A stretch of DNA of 64,000 nucleotides from Diploptera punctata (GCA_030220185.1 JASPKZ010004203.1:51001-115000); one strand, 5' to 3'; positions 9,551-18,854 are shown, counted from the stretch's first letter. Translations and numbers: made by a program. Notes: generated from the sequence alone by a model not told the origin.

Positions 9551-9893
9551 TTGTCCACCGCTGTGCTCTCGAGGTCTGCCTTGTCACGCAACAGGCCCGG
9601 GTTCGATTCCCGGTCGGGACAGACTCGTGGGTGAGGTTTTTTCGGGATTATTCCTCACCTGTAAGGCAAATGTCTGGAAGCTTAGGACCTAACGGTCACC
9701 GAAAATCATCCGGCCATCATCATCATCCTTATCATTATCATCATCATCATCATCATCATCCTTCACCGGTGTGGAAAGGAACGGGACGCTACCACACTTA
9801 TAATGCCCTAGTAAAGCTGCAAAGCATGGCATGAAAATGTTAAAATTGCAATGAAAGACCTGCTCTCGGGAAGAATTACTATGGATGGATGGA
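9551..9893 (+). mobile_element. SINE-B, nearly complete, 11-bp target duplication
   Basis: The head CCACCGCTGTGCTCTCGAGG and GGGTTCGATTCCCGGTCGGG give boxes A and B. The body contains a (CAT)n stretch, CCGGTGTGGAAAGGAACGGG and GACCTGCTCTCGGG, and ends in GGATGGATGG. AATTGTTCTTG flanks it on both sides (9540-9550 and 9894-9904), proving retroposition into the LINE. The short frames across it are shadows. Confidence 0.95.
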
Positions 9894-10045
9894 ATTGTTC
9901 TTGCCATTGCCTAATGGTGTCGTCAATGTATATACTAAACAACGCACGAGACATTGGTTATCCTTGTTTAACTCCTTGATTTGTTTTTATTTGTATTTTT
10001 CCAATTTTAACCGCAGAAGATAGGCGTACTAATTTATGTTGAAAT

Positions 10046-10639
10046 TCCTTCGAAGAAGTCAGAGGAAACAATGACTAAATCATATTTTAACGGGAAAAGG
10101 AAATTAGACTATCTTTAGCACAAAAGACTATAAATGCATATCACAAACTAAACACTCATATATTACAAACTATATCGAGATTTTCTTCCATTACATCCTC
10201 GGCTATATCTCAAGCTGCATTTTTTAAACTTTTTCTGGCATTGTTCGCTACTACGTCCTACAGCGCTGCATTTTTTCGATAAATGTGCAAAGACAAAAAC
10301 TTAATACATAATCCTTCCGTGGAATGTGTAGAGAAATTCGCCAGCTTTCCGATTAGACATCTTTCTCGCTTGAAGCCAAGAGCGAAATGAGTAATGTCAC
10401 GTGATCTGTTCTAAATCCTGCACTTCCTTCCGTGGGCCTCTATTTCGAACAACTTCCTCTTCAGATTCTATGGACAGACTATAGTTACCTCTGTCTTGTA
10501 CTATTCATTTCCAATTATCTTTATTTCTCTATATCTCTCTTTCTCTCTTTGCCTTAGTCCCTCCTTTTGTAGTTGCCTTCCCCACGCCTCCAAAACCTCT
10601 CAGGGACACGATCTGCTGGAAGAAAATTTTAAATTCTCA

Positions 10640-10640
<1 letters not shown>
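10046..10640. other. Unannotated DNA
   Basis: No transposon motif recognised. Pyrimidine-rich from 10530 to 10610 on the plus strand. Frames are low complexity. Confidence 0.45.

Positions 10641-10641
<1 letters not shown>

Positions 10642-10689
<48 letters not shown>
10642..10689. repeat. (TA)n microsatellite
   Basis: About 23 AT dinucleotides ending in ACACAC, directly before the inverted-repeat element at 10700. Confidence 0.97.
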
Positions 10690-10696
<7 letters not shown>

Positions 10697-10699
10697 ATA

Positions 10700-11195
10700 C
10701 AGGGTGTAACAGAACCTCACCGACAAAATTATTGGGATGATAGGCCATGGAGAGAGGATCATTTTTTTGTGGAGGAACATATAGTCGCAAACACGTCGTT
10801 TATGCGTTATGCGCAGATAAGGGTCGGAATTGAATACAAATAATTGTACACGTATAATTTTATTGAAAAAGACATGCTTTTATAATAAGTGTTCAAACAA
10901 TCGACCCTGTGCCTCATTACATGTTTGATATCGTCGCAGCAACGATCGGCCAGCATGGCCAATCATGCCAGGATTCTTTTATTGTTTAAACACTTATCGT
11001 AAAAACATGTATTTTTCAATAAAATGATACGTGTAATCGTTCGTATCCAATTCCGATCCTTACAAGTGAACACCTTCATCTGCGCATAACTCATAAAAAA
11101 CGCGTTTGCGACTATATATTCCTTCACAAAAAATTATCCTCTCTGCATGACCTATCATCCCTATAATTTTGTCGGTGAGGTCCTGTTACACTCTA
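10700..11195. mobile_element. Long-terminal-inverted-repeat element, about 495 bp
   Basis: CAGGGTGTAACAGAACCTCA at 10700 pairs with TGAGGTCCTGTTACACTCT at 11175-11195. Pairing continues inward for about 200 nt each side (arms about 10700-10904 and 10979-11195) at roughly 80-85% identity. The spacer is about 75 nt. No transposase remains, so this is a MITE-like deletion derivative of a cut-and-paste transposon. Confidence 0.85.
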
Positions 11196-11207
11196 TATGT
11201 ATATATA

Positions 11208-11270
11208 TCCATCCTTGCACTTGTGAAATAAAAAAAAATATTTTTTTTATTTCACAAGTGCAAGGATGGA
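11208..11270. repeat. Near-perfect 63-nt hairpin
   Basis: TCCATCCTTGCACTTGTGAA, then an A-run, TA, a T-run and the exact inverse ending GCAAGGATGGA. About 30 bp per arm without mismatch apart from the A/T-run length. Located 12 bp after the preceding inverted-repeat element. Confidence 0.95.
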
Positions 11271-11374
11271 TTCCCGAATGAGTTATCAGCTCGATGCCGA
11301 GCCCATTTCCGAGACAACACGATTGTTTAAGAGAAGACACACCGTTCACTCATACAATCATATATGAAAGGTGA

Positions 11375-11660
11375 AAGGTGAGCATGATACGATCATCATA
11401 TCCTTTTGTTTTTAGTTGGCGCACAGGACCTCAATGGAGCTCTTCTATTTGGTTCTACTTCTTGTCAAGATCTTTGCTTGTTTCCAACTTTAACCCATCG
11501 CGGCCGCGATGCATCGCACCGAATTCACTTCCAACTGCCCTTCTCCAAATCATCCTTGGTCTTCCAACCTTCCTTGCGCCTTGCAGATTCAAGTCCAATG
11601 GACACTTTTCTACTGCGTTTTGTGGTTTGTGTACAGAATGTTGATCCAACATCACTTTCC
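11375..11660 (-). pseudogene. LINE 3' tail (GRPRMIWRRAV type), decayed
   Basis: The minus frame has RKVGRPRMIWRRAVGSEF, the basic G-R-P-x-x-x-W-R-R box that ends many arthropod LINE ORF2 proteins, preceded by CPLDLNLQGA and followed by a degraded terminal segment. It differs from LINE-T tails, so it is a separate family. Confidence 0.6.
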
Positions 11661-11754
11661 TTCTTTAATTTGTCCTTCGATACGTGCGTGTCCAGTCTTA
11701 CAACAAAATGAATATGAAATGATGGGAAGATAATATTCCTGGACTATTTTAACC

Positions 11755-11892
11755 TTAAACTTACCTGACATTTGTGAACAAACCCAGAGAAAAAACTCTT
11801 CCAAGAAACTTGACCCAGACGGAAATAGAACTCAGAATGTGCCCGAGATAAATACGTTACCGTACGTCTATACCACAGCGGTGGACTTTCTA
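11755..11892 (-). mobile_element. SINE-B, strongly decayed
   Basis: Keeps the order seen in the better copy at 13146-13332: CCTGACATTTGT, AACAAACCCAGAGAAAAA, GAAATAGAACTCAG (lost box B) and CCACAGCGGTGGAC at the 5' head. Confidence 0.7.
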
Positions 11893-12295
11893 ACGAGTAA
11901 TTTTTATTGATTGTATCTCTTTTTTTAAAATCGTATTCCTATTTTAGTTTTTTTATAGAATCCTCCAGCCATTATTTGTTGTTACATTCTTCTCAAATAG
12001 GCTATTCTAGCCATGCGATTCTTCTTGATTATTATGTTAATATTTCAAATGTACTCATAACTTTATATAAACTGTCTTCTGTTTTACTTTTCCCGAAAAT
12101 GTTATATAAAACTTTCATTTTTTTATTTAGTATAGACCAACAGGCATATAACTGAAAACTGAGGATTTTTACATTTTCCTTCATTTTCTGATTTTCTTTT
12201 CTTTGTTTTACTTTTTGCTTTTTTACATTTCCAACATACAAATACAAATGCAGAATACACGTGCAGTCTCAGGGAGGTGATATAAAATCGACTCT
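11893..12295. other. AT-rich DNA, nothing recognised
   Basis: Several overlapping frames on both strands are rich in F, L, S and K because of base composition. No motif. Confidence 0.45.
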
Positions 12296-12372
12296 TCTGT
12301 TGGGAATCGAACTCAGCGGACAGAATCAAAAGTAGAAACTCTGTCGACAACGTAACGGTGATGAATAAGAAA
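12296..12372 (-). mobile_element. tRNA-like SINE head, isolated
   Basis: Minus strand: GTTACGTTGTCGACAGAG near the start and GAGTTCGATTCCCAACAG about 45 nt later fit A and B boxes. No family body follows. Confidence 0.45.
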
Positions 12373-13001
12373 AAAAAATACAGTCGGGTTATTCGCACTT
12401 AGGTTTGAATCTGGGATCACGCAAACACGAGTCTCAAACGCTACCGTCTGTATCACCTATTTCAGTGATTTTAATAATTGTCAAAAGAAGAAATCAATCA
12501 AATGGACGGAAAATAACATTCGTATTCAATTCAGGTCACGTGGCAACTCCAGCAAGCTTCAAGTCAATTTCCATGCTTTGTTTCACACGTCATATGTGGA
12601 ACGTGGCAAGTCTGCGAAATTCGCATCGCGATACAGTTCATGCTTAGGTGAATGTACAGCAACCGTCACAAATAATCTCATTTTTAAGCTATGTTACCTA
12701 AACACTTAAAAATAATGCATTTTAAATACCTTAATAACTCTTCTGCTATACTGTGTCTCAAAAGTAAACGTTATCTTGAATATATATATTATGCGTTTAA
12801 AAAGCGAATTCTCAATATTTTAGTGAAGATTATAATTAAGGTTCACTGGAACTTGCTACTTATGACTCTCTGACGTTAAAGAATGGAGTCGAAGGTAGAT
12901 GAAGCCTCTCTTTGGGCAACATTAAACAATGATTACCACGGAGCGGATTTTTAGATTTTTTTTTTTCAAATGCCCAAAGTTTGTCTCCTGGAATGGCGTA
13001 C
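12373..13001. other. Unannotated DNA
   Basis: Short frames only. A segment near 12788-12825 (GCGTTTAAAAAGCGAATTCTC) recurs in altered form near 20352-20390, suggesting a dispersed repeat I cannot delimit. Confidence 0.4.
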
Positions 13002-13128
13002 TTGTAACCCACTTCTGAGGTTGGGGGCGCCTGGAAGGCGGGGTTACGTTGCCCCGATGATATGATGGGTGATAATGATGATGATAATGGTGCGCCAGGA
13101 GAGTCCCTAATCCTAAGCTTAACCTAAG
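13002..13128 (-). mobile_element. SINE-A, 3' part
   Basis: Contains TTGTAACCCACTTCTGAGG, GGGGTTACGTTGCCCCGATG, ATATGATGGGTGATAATG and CCAGGAGAGTCC, the inverse of the body of the plus-strand copy at 24181-24498. The tRNA-like head is absent. Confidence 0.85.
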
Positions 13129-13145
13129 ATGAATATGAATGATGT

Positions 13146-13332
13146 TGATTGCGATTGCCATATGATTTCGGGAACCGTTTGGGCCTTAAAGTTTTCCTGA
13201 CATTTGTCTTACAGGTGACGAATAACCCCGATAAAAACCTCACCCAGAAAAACTGTCCCGACCGGGGATCGAACCCGGGCCCGCTGCGTGACAAGGCAGC
13301 ACGATACCCCGAGATCACAGCGGTGGACACGA
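13146..13332 (-). mobile_element. SINE-B, head and proximal body
   Basis: Minus strand begins CCACCGCTGTGATCTCGGGG, then GGGCCCGGGTTCGATCCCCG (box B), then TTTTTCTGGGTGAGGTTTTT and ACAAATGTCAGGAAAACTTT. Truncated about 190 bp from the head, close to the SINE-A fragment. Confidence 0.9.
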
Positions 13333-13435
13333 TTATTAGATTATAAAAGTTAAGATTCCAACATAGTATAGTATTAAAATTAATTTAGTAAGTCTTTATA
13401 TGCAACCAACTGATTTTTTATAATATAGCTTACAA

Positions 13436-13868
13436 AACTAAATAACTAACTCACTGGCACTATCGAACCCGTAGGTTCATGGCCGCGCGGACATAAGTTC
13501 TCCATATATCCCTATCCTCAGCTAATGCTTTCCAATCATTCTCTGTATAATCTACTTCCCTCAAATCATAGTTAATGTTATTCTCCCACTTCATTTTTGG
13601 TCTACCAACTGGGCGTTTTCCCTCTGGTTTTCCTACAAGAAGCTTCCATGCATGTCTTTCATTCCCATTCGTGCCACATGTCCTGCCCATCGCAGTCTAC
13701 GAGACTTAACTGTTCTTATTATATTTGGCTTCCTATAAAGACCATGTAGTACACTGTTATATAGTCTTCTCCCTTCACGTGTCTGTTCACCTCTCTTTGG
13801 TCCAAAAATGTTCCTAAGAACTTTATTCTCAAATACTCGTAATCTCCTTTCCTCCCTTAAAGTAAGGG
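13436..13868 (-). pseudogene. LINE-T 3' end
   Basis: Minus strand encodes, in pieces, TLREERRLRVFENKVLRNIF, GPKRGEQTREGRRLYN, RRLRWAGHVARMG, then KLLVGKPEGKRPVGRPKMKW, ALAEDRDIWRTYVRAAMNLR and a stop near 13460. One frameshift separates the first part from the last. The 3' tail is GTTAGTTATT-like. 5' truncated, as most LINE copies are. Confidence 0.9.
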
Positions 13869-13872
13869 AGGA

Positions 13873-14042
13873 CGTTTCTTAATAATTTTGTATGGAATTA
13901 AGTAATATTACATTTATATTACACATCTTACTTTTAAGTAAAAATAAACAATGTAAATAGAATATCATTTCTTTTTAATTTAAAGATAAAATGTGTAATA
14001 TAAATGTAATATTACTAGATCCCACACAAAGTATTGAGAAAT
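13873..14042. mobile_element. Palindromic MITE-like element, about 170 bp
   Basis: TTTCTTAATAATTTTGTATG at the left pairs with the inverse near 14020-14042 (CACAAAGTATTGAGAAA). The inner arms AGTAATATTACATTTATATT and AATATAAATGTAATATTACT are exact inverses. The spacer is about 60 nt. It abuts the LINE-T fragment (5' side) and the composite repeat. Confidence 0.8.
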
Positions 14043-14985
14043 GTTTTTTTACACGCTTTATATTAACTTGACCTGTATCTATCTATATAACTGAATCTTT
14101 TAACGCGATTTTCGCCCACTTAAAATCATTGGATCGTCTTGAAACTTTGTATACTTGTAAAGGACCCGTGACAATACAATAATTTAATATTTTGTTTCTA
14201 AAATCATGGCCAGAATCAGAAAATAAAAAAAGTATCTTTGTAGCTATGTAACGGAATTTTTGAACACGATTTTCACCCACTTAGAAACATTGGATCGACT
14301 TGAAACTTTGTGTACTTGTAAAGCATCCGTGACAATACAATAATTTCATATTTTGTTTCTAAAATCCTGGCCAGAATCATCAGAAAATCAAAAAAATGAA
14401 AACTGGTATAATAGGTTGCGGACTTGTCGACTTTCTAGTCAATCGTTGTAACAGCTCAGGTGGTAGAGCGGTGAACTCTAATGGTATATAATTTCAGTAA
14501 TCCATAGGTCGCTGGTTCAAATCCGGCTGGGAGGTGTTTTTAGAAGAGTATTACTTTCAGCTCATACTACAATAGAATCGAATTTAAAGCTATTTACATT
14601 TTTATCTTATTCTGTAAAATATTAAAACTAAAAAATAAAAAATAAATAATAGTTTTAAAAAACTAAAAAAACACGCTTTATTAGAAAATCGAACTAAAAA
14701 ATTGAAAAATAAGTTTAATTTTCAACACGCTTGGGATAAATAATTTTACCATCAAAAGCGTGGGGTGCTTTTTATGATGTTTACATTTTCTTCTTAGAGA
14801 CTTTACTTTTACCAATATCTGTTTATTATCAAATATATTTATTGGTAAACAGCATCCCACGCTTTTGATGGTAAAATTATTTATCCCAAGCGTGTTGGAA
14901 ATTAAAATTATTTTTCAATTTTTTAGTTCGGTTTTCTAATAAAGCGTGTTTTTTTAGTTTTTTAAAACTGTTATTTATTTGTAGG
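14043..14985 (+). mobile_element. Composite repeat copy 2: duplicated leader + tRNA-Tyr-like block + palindrome
   Basis: Same order as 6735-7660. The leader module (GATTTTCGCCCACTT ... TTGAAACTTTGT ... AATCATGGCCAG) appears twice in tandem here (about 14085-14220 and 14245-14375), once in copy 1. Then come the tRNA-Tyr-like block at 14446 and the palindrome at about 14640-14985, whose arms lack the 71/72-nt segments found in copy 1. Confidence 0.8.
14446..14538 (+). pseudogene. tRNA-Tyr-like sequence with intron, anticodon position CTA (copy 2)
   Basis: AGCTCAGGTGGTAGAGCGGT, ACTCTAA, intron-like TGGTATATAATTTCAGT, AATCCATAGGTCGC, and T-arm CTGGTTCAAATCCGGC. The T-arm pairs properly, unlike copy 1, but the acceptor ends do not. 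CTA at the anticodon position is shared with copy 1, so the change predates their split. Confidence 0.75.
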
Positions 14986-15234
14986 TTATATTATAAAAAA
15001 CTCAGTTGATTGGATATAAATACTTATTAAATTGATTTTAGCAATGCACTATGTTGCAATCTTAACTTTCAGAACCTAAAAATCCGCTCCCTAGCGATTA
15101 CTATTTTGTTCTTAAAGGTGGAACAGAAATGAGTACAGATGACAAAATATCCTACCTCTGTCCCCTGTTATTATATGATTTTTTCGAAAATAAAAAGTCA
15201 ATAATTCCACTACCTATTATTATTTTCTCCTAAT

Positions 15235-15600
15235 TGAATATTCTTCTTCTTCTGCCCTCTACAGCTGTTGAAAAATCGACTGTTCTGCGACTACACAAAT
15301 TGGTCAGTCCATCTGTTGTTGGGTCTCCCCAGATCTCTCCTACCCCGTGGTTAGTAACGTGGGGCTTTCAACGGTAACCGGTCTTCTGACTTCTCAAAAA
15401 ATGCTGTTTACATTTAATCTGATACTTGTTATATGTCCCGTACAAGGTCTTCTACTTTCCATGATGTTACTTTGATTCCACTACGTATTTTGTTCCTTAA
15501 TGTTATTTCACTTAAAGATCGCAGGAATCTTATTTGAGAAGTATTTATTCTTGTTTTATCATGCTGGTGCATGATACAAAATACCTTGCTATGAGATTAG
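15235..15600 (-). pseudogene. LINE 3' tail (GRRDLGRPNNRW type)
   Basis: Minus strand: RFLRSLSEITLRNKIRSGIK, then PRGRRDLGRPNNRWTDQFV and QNSRFFNSCRGQKKKN before an A/GAA-rich end at about 15237. The G-R-P box and the QF...NSRFFNSCRG ending are typical of one insect LINE group. Decayed. Confidence 0.75.
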
Positions 15601-15704
15601 GTTGCGGAACTTATTTGAATTTTTACCCCATATGCTTACCAAAATTTCGTTTAAAATGCCATCTAGTTTATTGAACTTTATTAAAATTTTGTCAACATAT
15701 TTTT

Positions 15705-16345
15705 GATGGTAAAATATACAGTCTCAATATACCCAATTTCTTCTTGTAAGCCCATGTTTCCCTGAACAGAGATTTAGGCACTCTCCCCTTACAGGGAAGA
15801 ATTTAAACCATACTAATTTAGTTACACTTGTTTTCATATAGATGCCATTTGAGTGGTCCGTGGTCAGCGTTCCGCCTCATACTGACATCTAGGAAACCAA
15901 GGTAGTGCTAGGACGGAAAAATTCGGTAAATTTTGCTTTTAGAGGTCTTTTCATTCAGGCTTAAGGATCTTTTACGAGCCTGAAAATCTTCAGACTCGGG
16001 ACCTACGGCTTCAAGTCCCTCCCGGAGGACTTGTTCCTTGGATTTTTCCATCCTAAAAAATCCATTGACCCCGGCTGGGTTTGAACCCGCGACCCTCAGG
16101 ACCAGAGGCAAGGAGCATAACCACTAGTCCACCGCGGCCGACTATACCCAATTTACCAATTATAAATTAAAAGTCAACAATTTTCAACAGCGTAGCTGTC
16201 ATTTTCAAGACTAAATATTGACTCAGTATTTAGTCTTGAAAATGACAGTTTCGCTGTTGAAATTGGTTGACTCTTTTAATTATTAATTGGTGATTTGGGT
16301 ATATTGACTGTATATTTTACAATTTTATCACCAAGACGATCATCA
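15705..16345. mobile_element. Palindromic MITE split by a SINE-C
   Basis: Without the SINE, 15705-15739 joined to 16155-16210 forms a left arm (GGTAAAATATACAGTCTCAA ... AACAGCGTAGCTGTCATTTT) whose inverse is 16222-16345 (AAAATGACAGTTTCGCTGTT ... GGGTATATTGACTGTATATTT). Arms are about 100-110 nt and about 90% identical. Confidence 0.85.
15740..16142 (-). mobile_element. SINE-C, complete, 12-bp target duplication
   Basis: Minus strand head GTCGGCCGCGGTGGACTAGT (box A region) and GTCGCGGGTTCAAACCCAGC (box B), then the body with AGTCTGAAGATTTTCAGGCT and CATTCAGG inverse. TATACCCAATTT occurs at 15728-15739 and 16143-16154. The 67-codon open frame in it is only the SINE read as protein. Confidence 0.95.
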
Positions 16346-16689
16346 GTACATTAAATCTTTTTGATGATTAAACTGAGATATATGACTTTTGCCAAATATA
16401 AAATCAGTTATGTTAAATTATTGTATTGTTTATGATCATTTTTACCCTTAAAATATGTTTTCCAATTAATGCTATCATAAACATTGTATTATACATTATT
16501 AAAACACCTGGAACTTTATAAACAGATAACTGTAAATCATTTTCACTTTTACGCCAGCACTTACTGGTCACGTGCAAACATTATTGTTTACTTTGAACTT
16601 TTATAGGAAATATCACTGTGAGGTTTAATTTAAATATTTTAAATTGTTTTTACTACTGTGTTAATATCAATTTTTATTTCAGGGGCTTC
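16346..16689. other. AT-rich DNA, possible LINE remnant
   Basis: Around 16420-16480 the minus strand could be read as YDSINWKTYF, like a reverse transcriptase motif, but no other block supports it. Otherwise nothing recognised. Confidence 0.3.
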
Positions 16690-17210
16690 AATAATTTACA
16701 TTCCTGAATTATGTTATCTAAATAAATAATAATGCAAGAAACCACATCCTTGTCGAAGTCCTTGATATATTTCAAAACATTCCGTGTTTTTTCCATGATT
16801 CATCAGTGTAGTTTCAATATAAACTCTTTATGGAATTTAGGAAGTTATATGGAACTTTGTACTTTTCTAAGATTTCCCATAACATGTGTCTTCGGACTCG
16901 ATTATACGCTTTCTCAAAGTCTAAAAACAGCATATAAAGCGGGCAGATAGATTCCTTCCTTTTCTCTATTAACTGTGTCGGTACAAATATTGCAACTATA
17001 CATGAACGACCTTTCCGGAATCCACATTGTTTTTCTCCAATTATTCCTTCTTTTATTTTGCTTAATTTTCGTTTCAGAATCGATGCATATATTTTTGAAG
17101 CTATTACCAACATCGTGATTCCTCTAAAATTGGAACATACATTTTTTACCCCATTCTTATGTATGCGTATAACTAATGAAGTTTTCCTGTCTTTTGGCAT
17201 TTCCTATGAG
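16690..17210 (-). pseudogene. LINE reverse transcriptase fragment
   Basis: A 128-codon minus frame has NFRGITML, IGEKQCGFRKGRSC, LDFEKAYNRVRR and WEILEKYKVP, the fingers and first palm motif (D-x-x-K-A-Y). Downstream a shifted frame gives YQGLRQGCGF. The catalytic DD motif is not found, as the fragment ends near 16690. The hAT element at 17232 and its target duplication lie just upstream. Confidence 0.85.
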
Positions 17211-17326
17211 CTCAAACATTATTGTTTAGTTCAGCGGTTTCCAACCTTTTTCGACTCGCGAATCCCTTCCACAACGATCTGAATTGGGTGAACCATTGAC
17301 AGTTAAATATACACATAGTAGACATG

Positions 17327-17529
17327 CTAACTAACTAACAAACTCACTGGCTCTATCGAACACGCGCGAACATAAGCTCTTCATACATCCCTATCCTGAG
17401 CTAATGTTTTCTAATCATCCCGTATAATTTACTTCCCTCAAATCTTGGATAATGTTATTCTCCCACCTCATTCTTGGTCTACCAACTGGGTGTTTTCCCT
17501 CTGGTTTTCATACAAGAAGCTTCCACGAC
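17327..17529 (-). mobile_element. LINE-T 3' end inserted in the hAT element, 10-bp target duplication
   Basis: Minus strand covers the ENNIIQDLREVNYTG-like segment to the RAYVR end and a GTTAGTTAG tail. AGTAGACATG flanks it at 17317-17326 and 17530-17539. It is a strongly 5'-truncated copy of 203 bp and younger than the hAT. Confidence 0.92.
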
Positions 17530-17908
17530 AGTAGACATGAATAAAATTTAATTTCAAGAAAAGGTTTAATAACCTTAAATTAGCTTAACCCTTAACGTTA
17601 AAACCTAAAGTTACCCCAGTTAAGGCTTAAAAGTTACACAACATGTAGCCCTAGTTGCAATAATAAAAACAAGTATCTCATTGTATTTTCTCACCTCATC
17701 CTTGGAATTCAGTGAGAAGGTTGCACCTGCATTTCATGGCACAGAGCTTTGAAGTCAGGAACCACAGAAGTTAAATAAAGTATCAAATCACTTTCTGTAA
17801 TTATCTATTAAATAGGCATGTGAAGAAAACGACTTTTCGCACAAATAGGGGTATAGCCTACATAATTATGTAACAAGGGACATTATAGGGCGAATTTAAT
17901 TTTAAGAT

Positions 17909-17943
17909 AGTAGTAGTAGTAGTAATAATAATAATAATAATAA
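17909..17943. repeat. (TAG)n/(TAA)n microsatellite
   Basis: Run of TAG triplets turning into AAT triplets, inside the hAT element. Confidence 0.9.
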
Positions 17944-18257
17944 TGAAAATTATAATAATTATTATATTATTATAATGCCGCAGAAATTAAGGAAATAATA
18001 ATAGACCTAACCTCGAAACCCGCCTTTACGGAAAAGTTTTGGCGAACCCCTTGAAATATTTTGGGAATCCCCTGGGGGTTCGCGAACCACAGGTTGGGAA
18101 AACGATGGTTTAGTTGAACCAGTTTGATACGAAGCTACTGTACTTGAATATGAACGTAATAAATTATGTGCTACCGGTATCTTATTGTACATTTATGCAA
18201 TTGGGGTGTATAAAATACAAGAGAATGCAATAGAATATACAGTTCCTTCATAATTGA

Positions 18258-18408
18258 AAAACCGCACAGAATAAGGTTTTAACCCTCATTTTTTTTTCCT
18301 CAATCTGAATTTTACATGAAAAAATGTTGTTACTGGCACGTGAAACCTTTTTACATGTAAAAATAAAGTTCGGGAAAAAAATTAGGGTTAAAACTTTGTT
18401 TTATGTGG
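18258..18408. mobile_element. Palindromic MITE-like element, about 150 bp
   Basis: CCGCACAGAATAAGGTTTTA at the left and AACTTTGTTTTATGTGGG at the right are inverses, continuing through ACCCTCATTTTTTT / AAAAAAATTAGGGTT and TTTACATG / ACATGTAAA. Spacer about 35 nt. Confidence 0.8.
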
Positions 18409-18471
18409 GTATTTAATTAACTAGTGATTTGAAAATTTGGCTAATTTCAATGACTTTTATATGCCTAGACC

Positions 18472-18812
18472 ACCGCTGTGGTCTCGAGGTAGCGTGCTGC
18501 CTTGTCACGCAGCGGGCCCGGGTTCGATCCTCGGTCGGGGCAGTTTTTCTGGGTGAGGTTTTTATGGGGGTTTTTCCTCACCTGTAAGACAAATGTCAGG
18601 AAAACTTTAAGGCCTAAACGGTCCCTGAAATCATATGGCCATCATCATCATTCCTATCATTATCATCATCATCATCATCATCATCATCCTCCACCGGTGT
18701 GGAAAGTAACGGGAAGCTACCACACCTACAATTCCCTGGTAAAGCTGCAAGCATAGCATGAAAGTGCTATGATTACAGTGAAGGACCTGCCCTCGGGCAG
18801 AATTACTGTGGA
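18472..18812 (+). mobile_element. SINE-B, complete
   Basis: Head CCACCGCTGTGGTCTCGAGG, box B GGGTTCGATCCTCGGTCGGG, (CAT)n at about 18640-18685, CCACCGGTGTGGAAAGTAAC and GACCTGCCCTCGGGCAG. The end is GTGGATGGAT. A clean target duplication was not found (TATGCCTA versus TATGTGCCTA). Confidence 0.92.
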
Positions 18813-18854
18813 TGGATTATGTGCCTACTTTGTATATTTCCTGCCCTTCTAGGA

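Larger units (their letters stand above)
8755..10045 (-). pseudogene. LINE reverse transcriptase and C-terminal region, decayed
   Basis: Minus-strand order: GVKQG*PMSRALFSIYIDD (about 9990-9925), then after the SINE insertion NTILFADKVIF (about 9505-9475) and KVMAFEELNHR, then FNYRYNVNC (about 9310), and past an insertion (repeat G, about 9117-9290) NKFYNKCRTTSRTL, TMAVSMSTYACENWTLKR and VMKFLLSVAGY. These are the palm motifs and the C-terminal tail of an APE-type LINE. Multiple stops show decay. Two later insertions cut it, which dates it as the oldest layer here. Confidence 0.85.
17232..18107. mobile_element. Non-autonomous hAT-type element, 8-bp target duplication
   Basis: The left end is CAGCGGTTTCCAACC and the right end GGTTGGGAAAACGATG, imperfect inverted repeats of the CAG-GGTT-CCAACC type seen in hAT elements. 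GTTTAGTT occurs on both sides (17224-17231 and 18108-18115), the 8-bp duplication diagnostic for hAT. At 876 bp including a LINE insertion it has no transposase frame. Confidence 0.85.

Noticed and set aside
9689..9907. Histidine- and aspartate-rich small proteins
   Set aside because: They come from the (CAT)n stretch inside SINE-B; the same occurs at 18640-18690.
10496..10843. 115-codon plus frame
   Set aside because: Crosses a (TA)n microsatellite and one arm of an inverted-repeat element.
15908..16111. 67-codon open frame as a small protein gene
   Set aside because: It is SINE-C read on its own strand; the same peptide pattern arises from the copy at 58863-59102.
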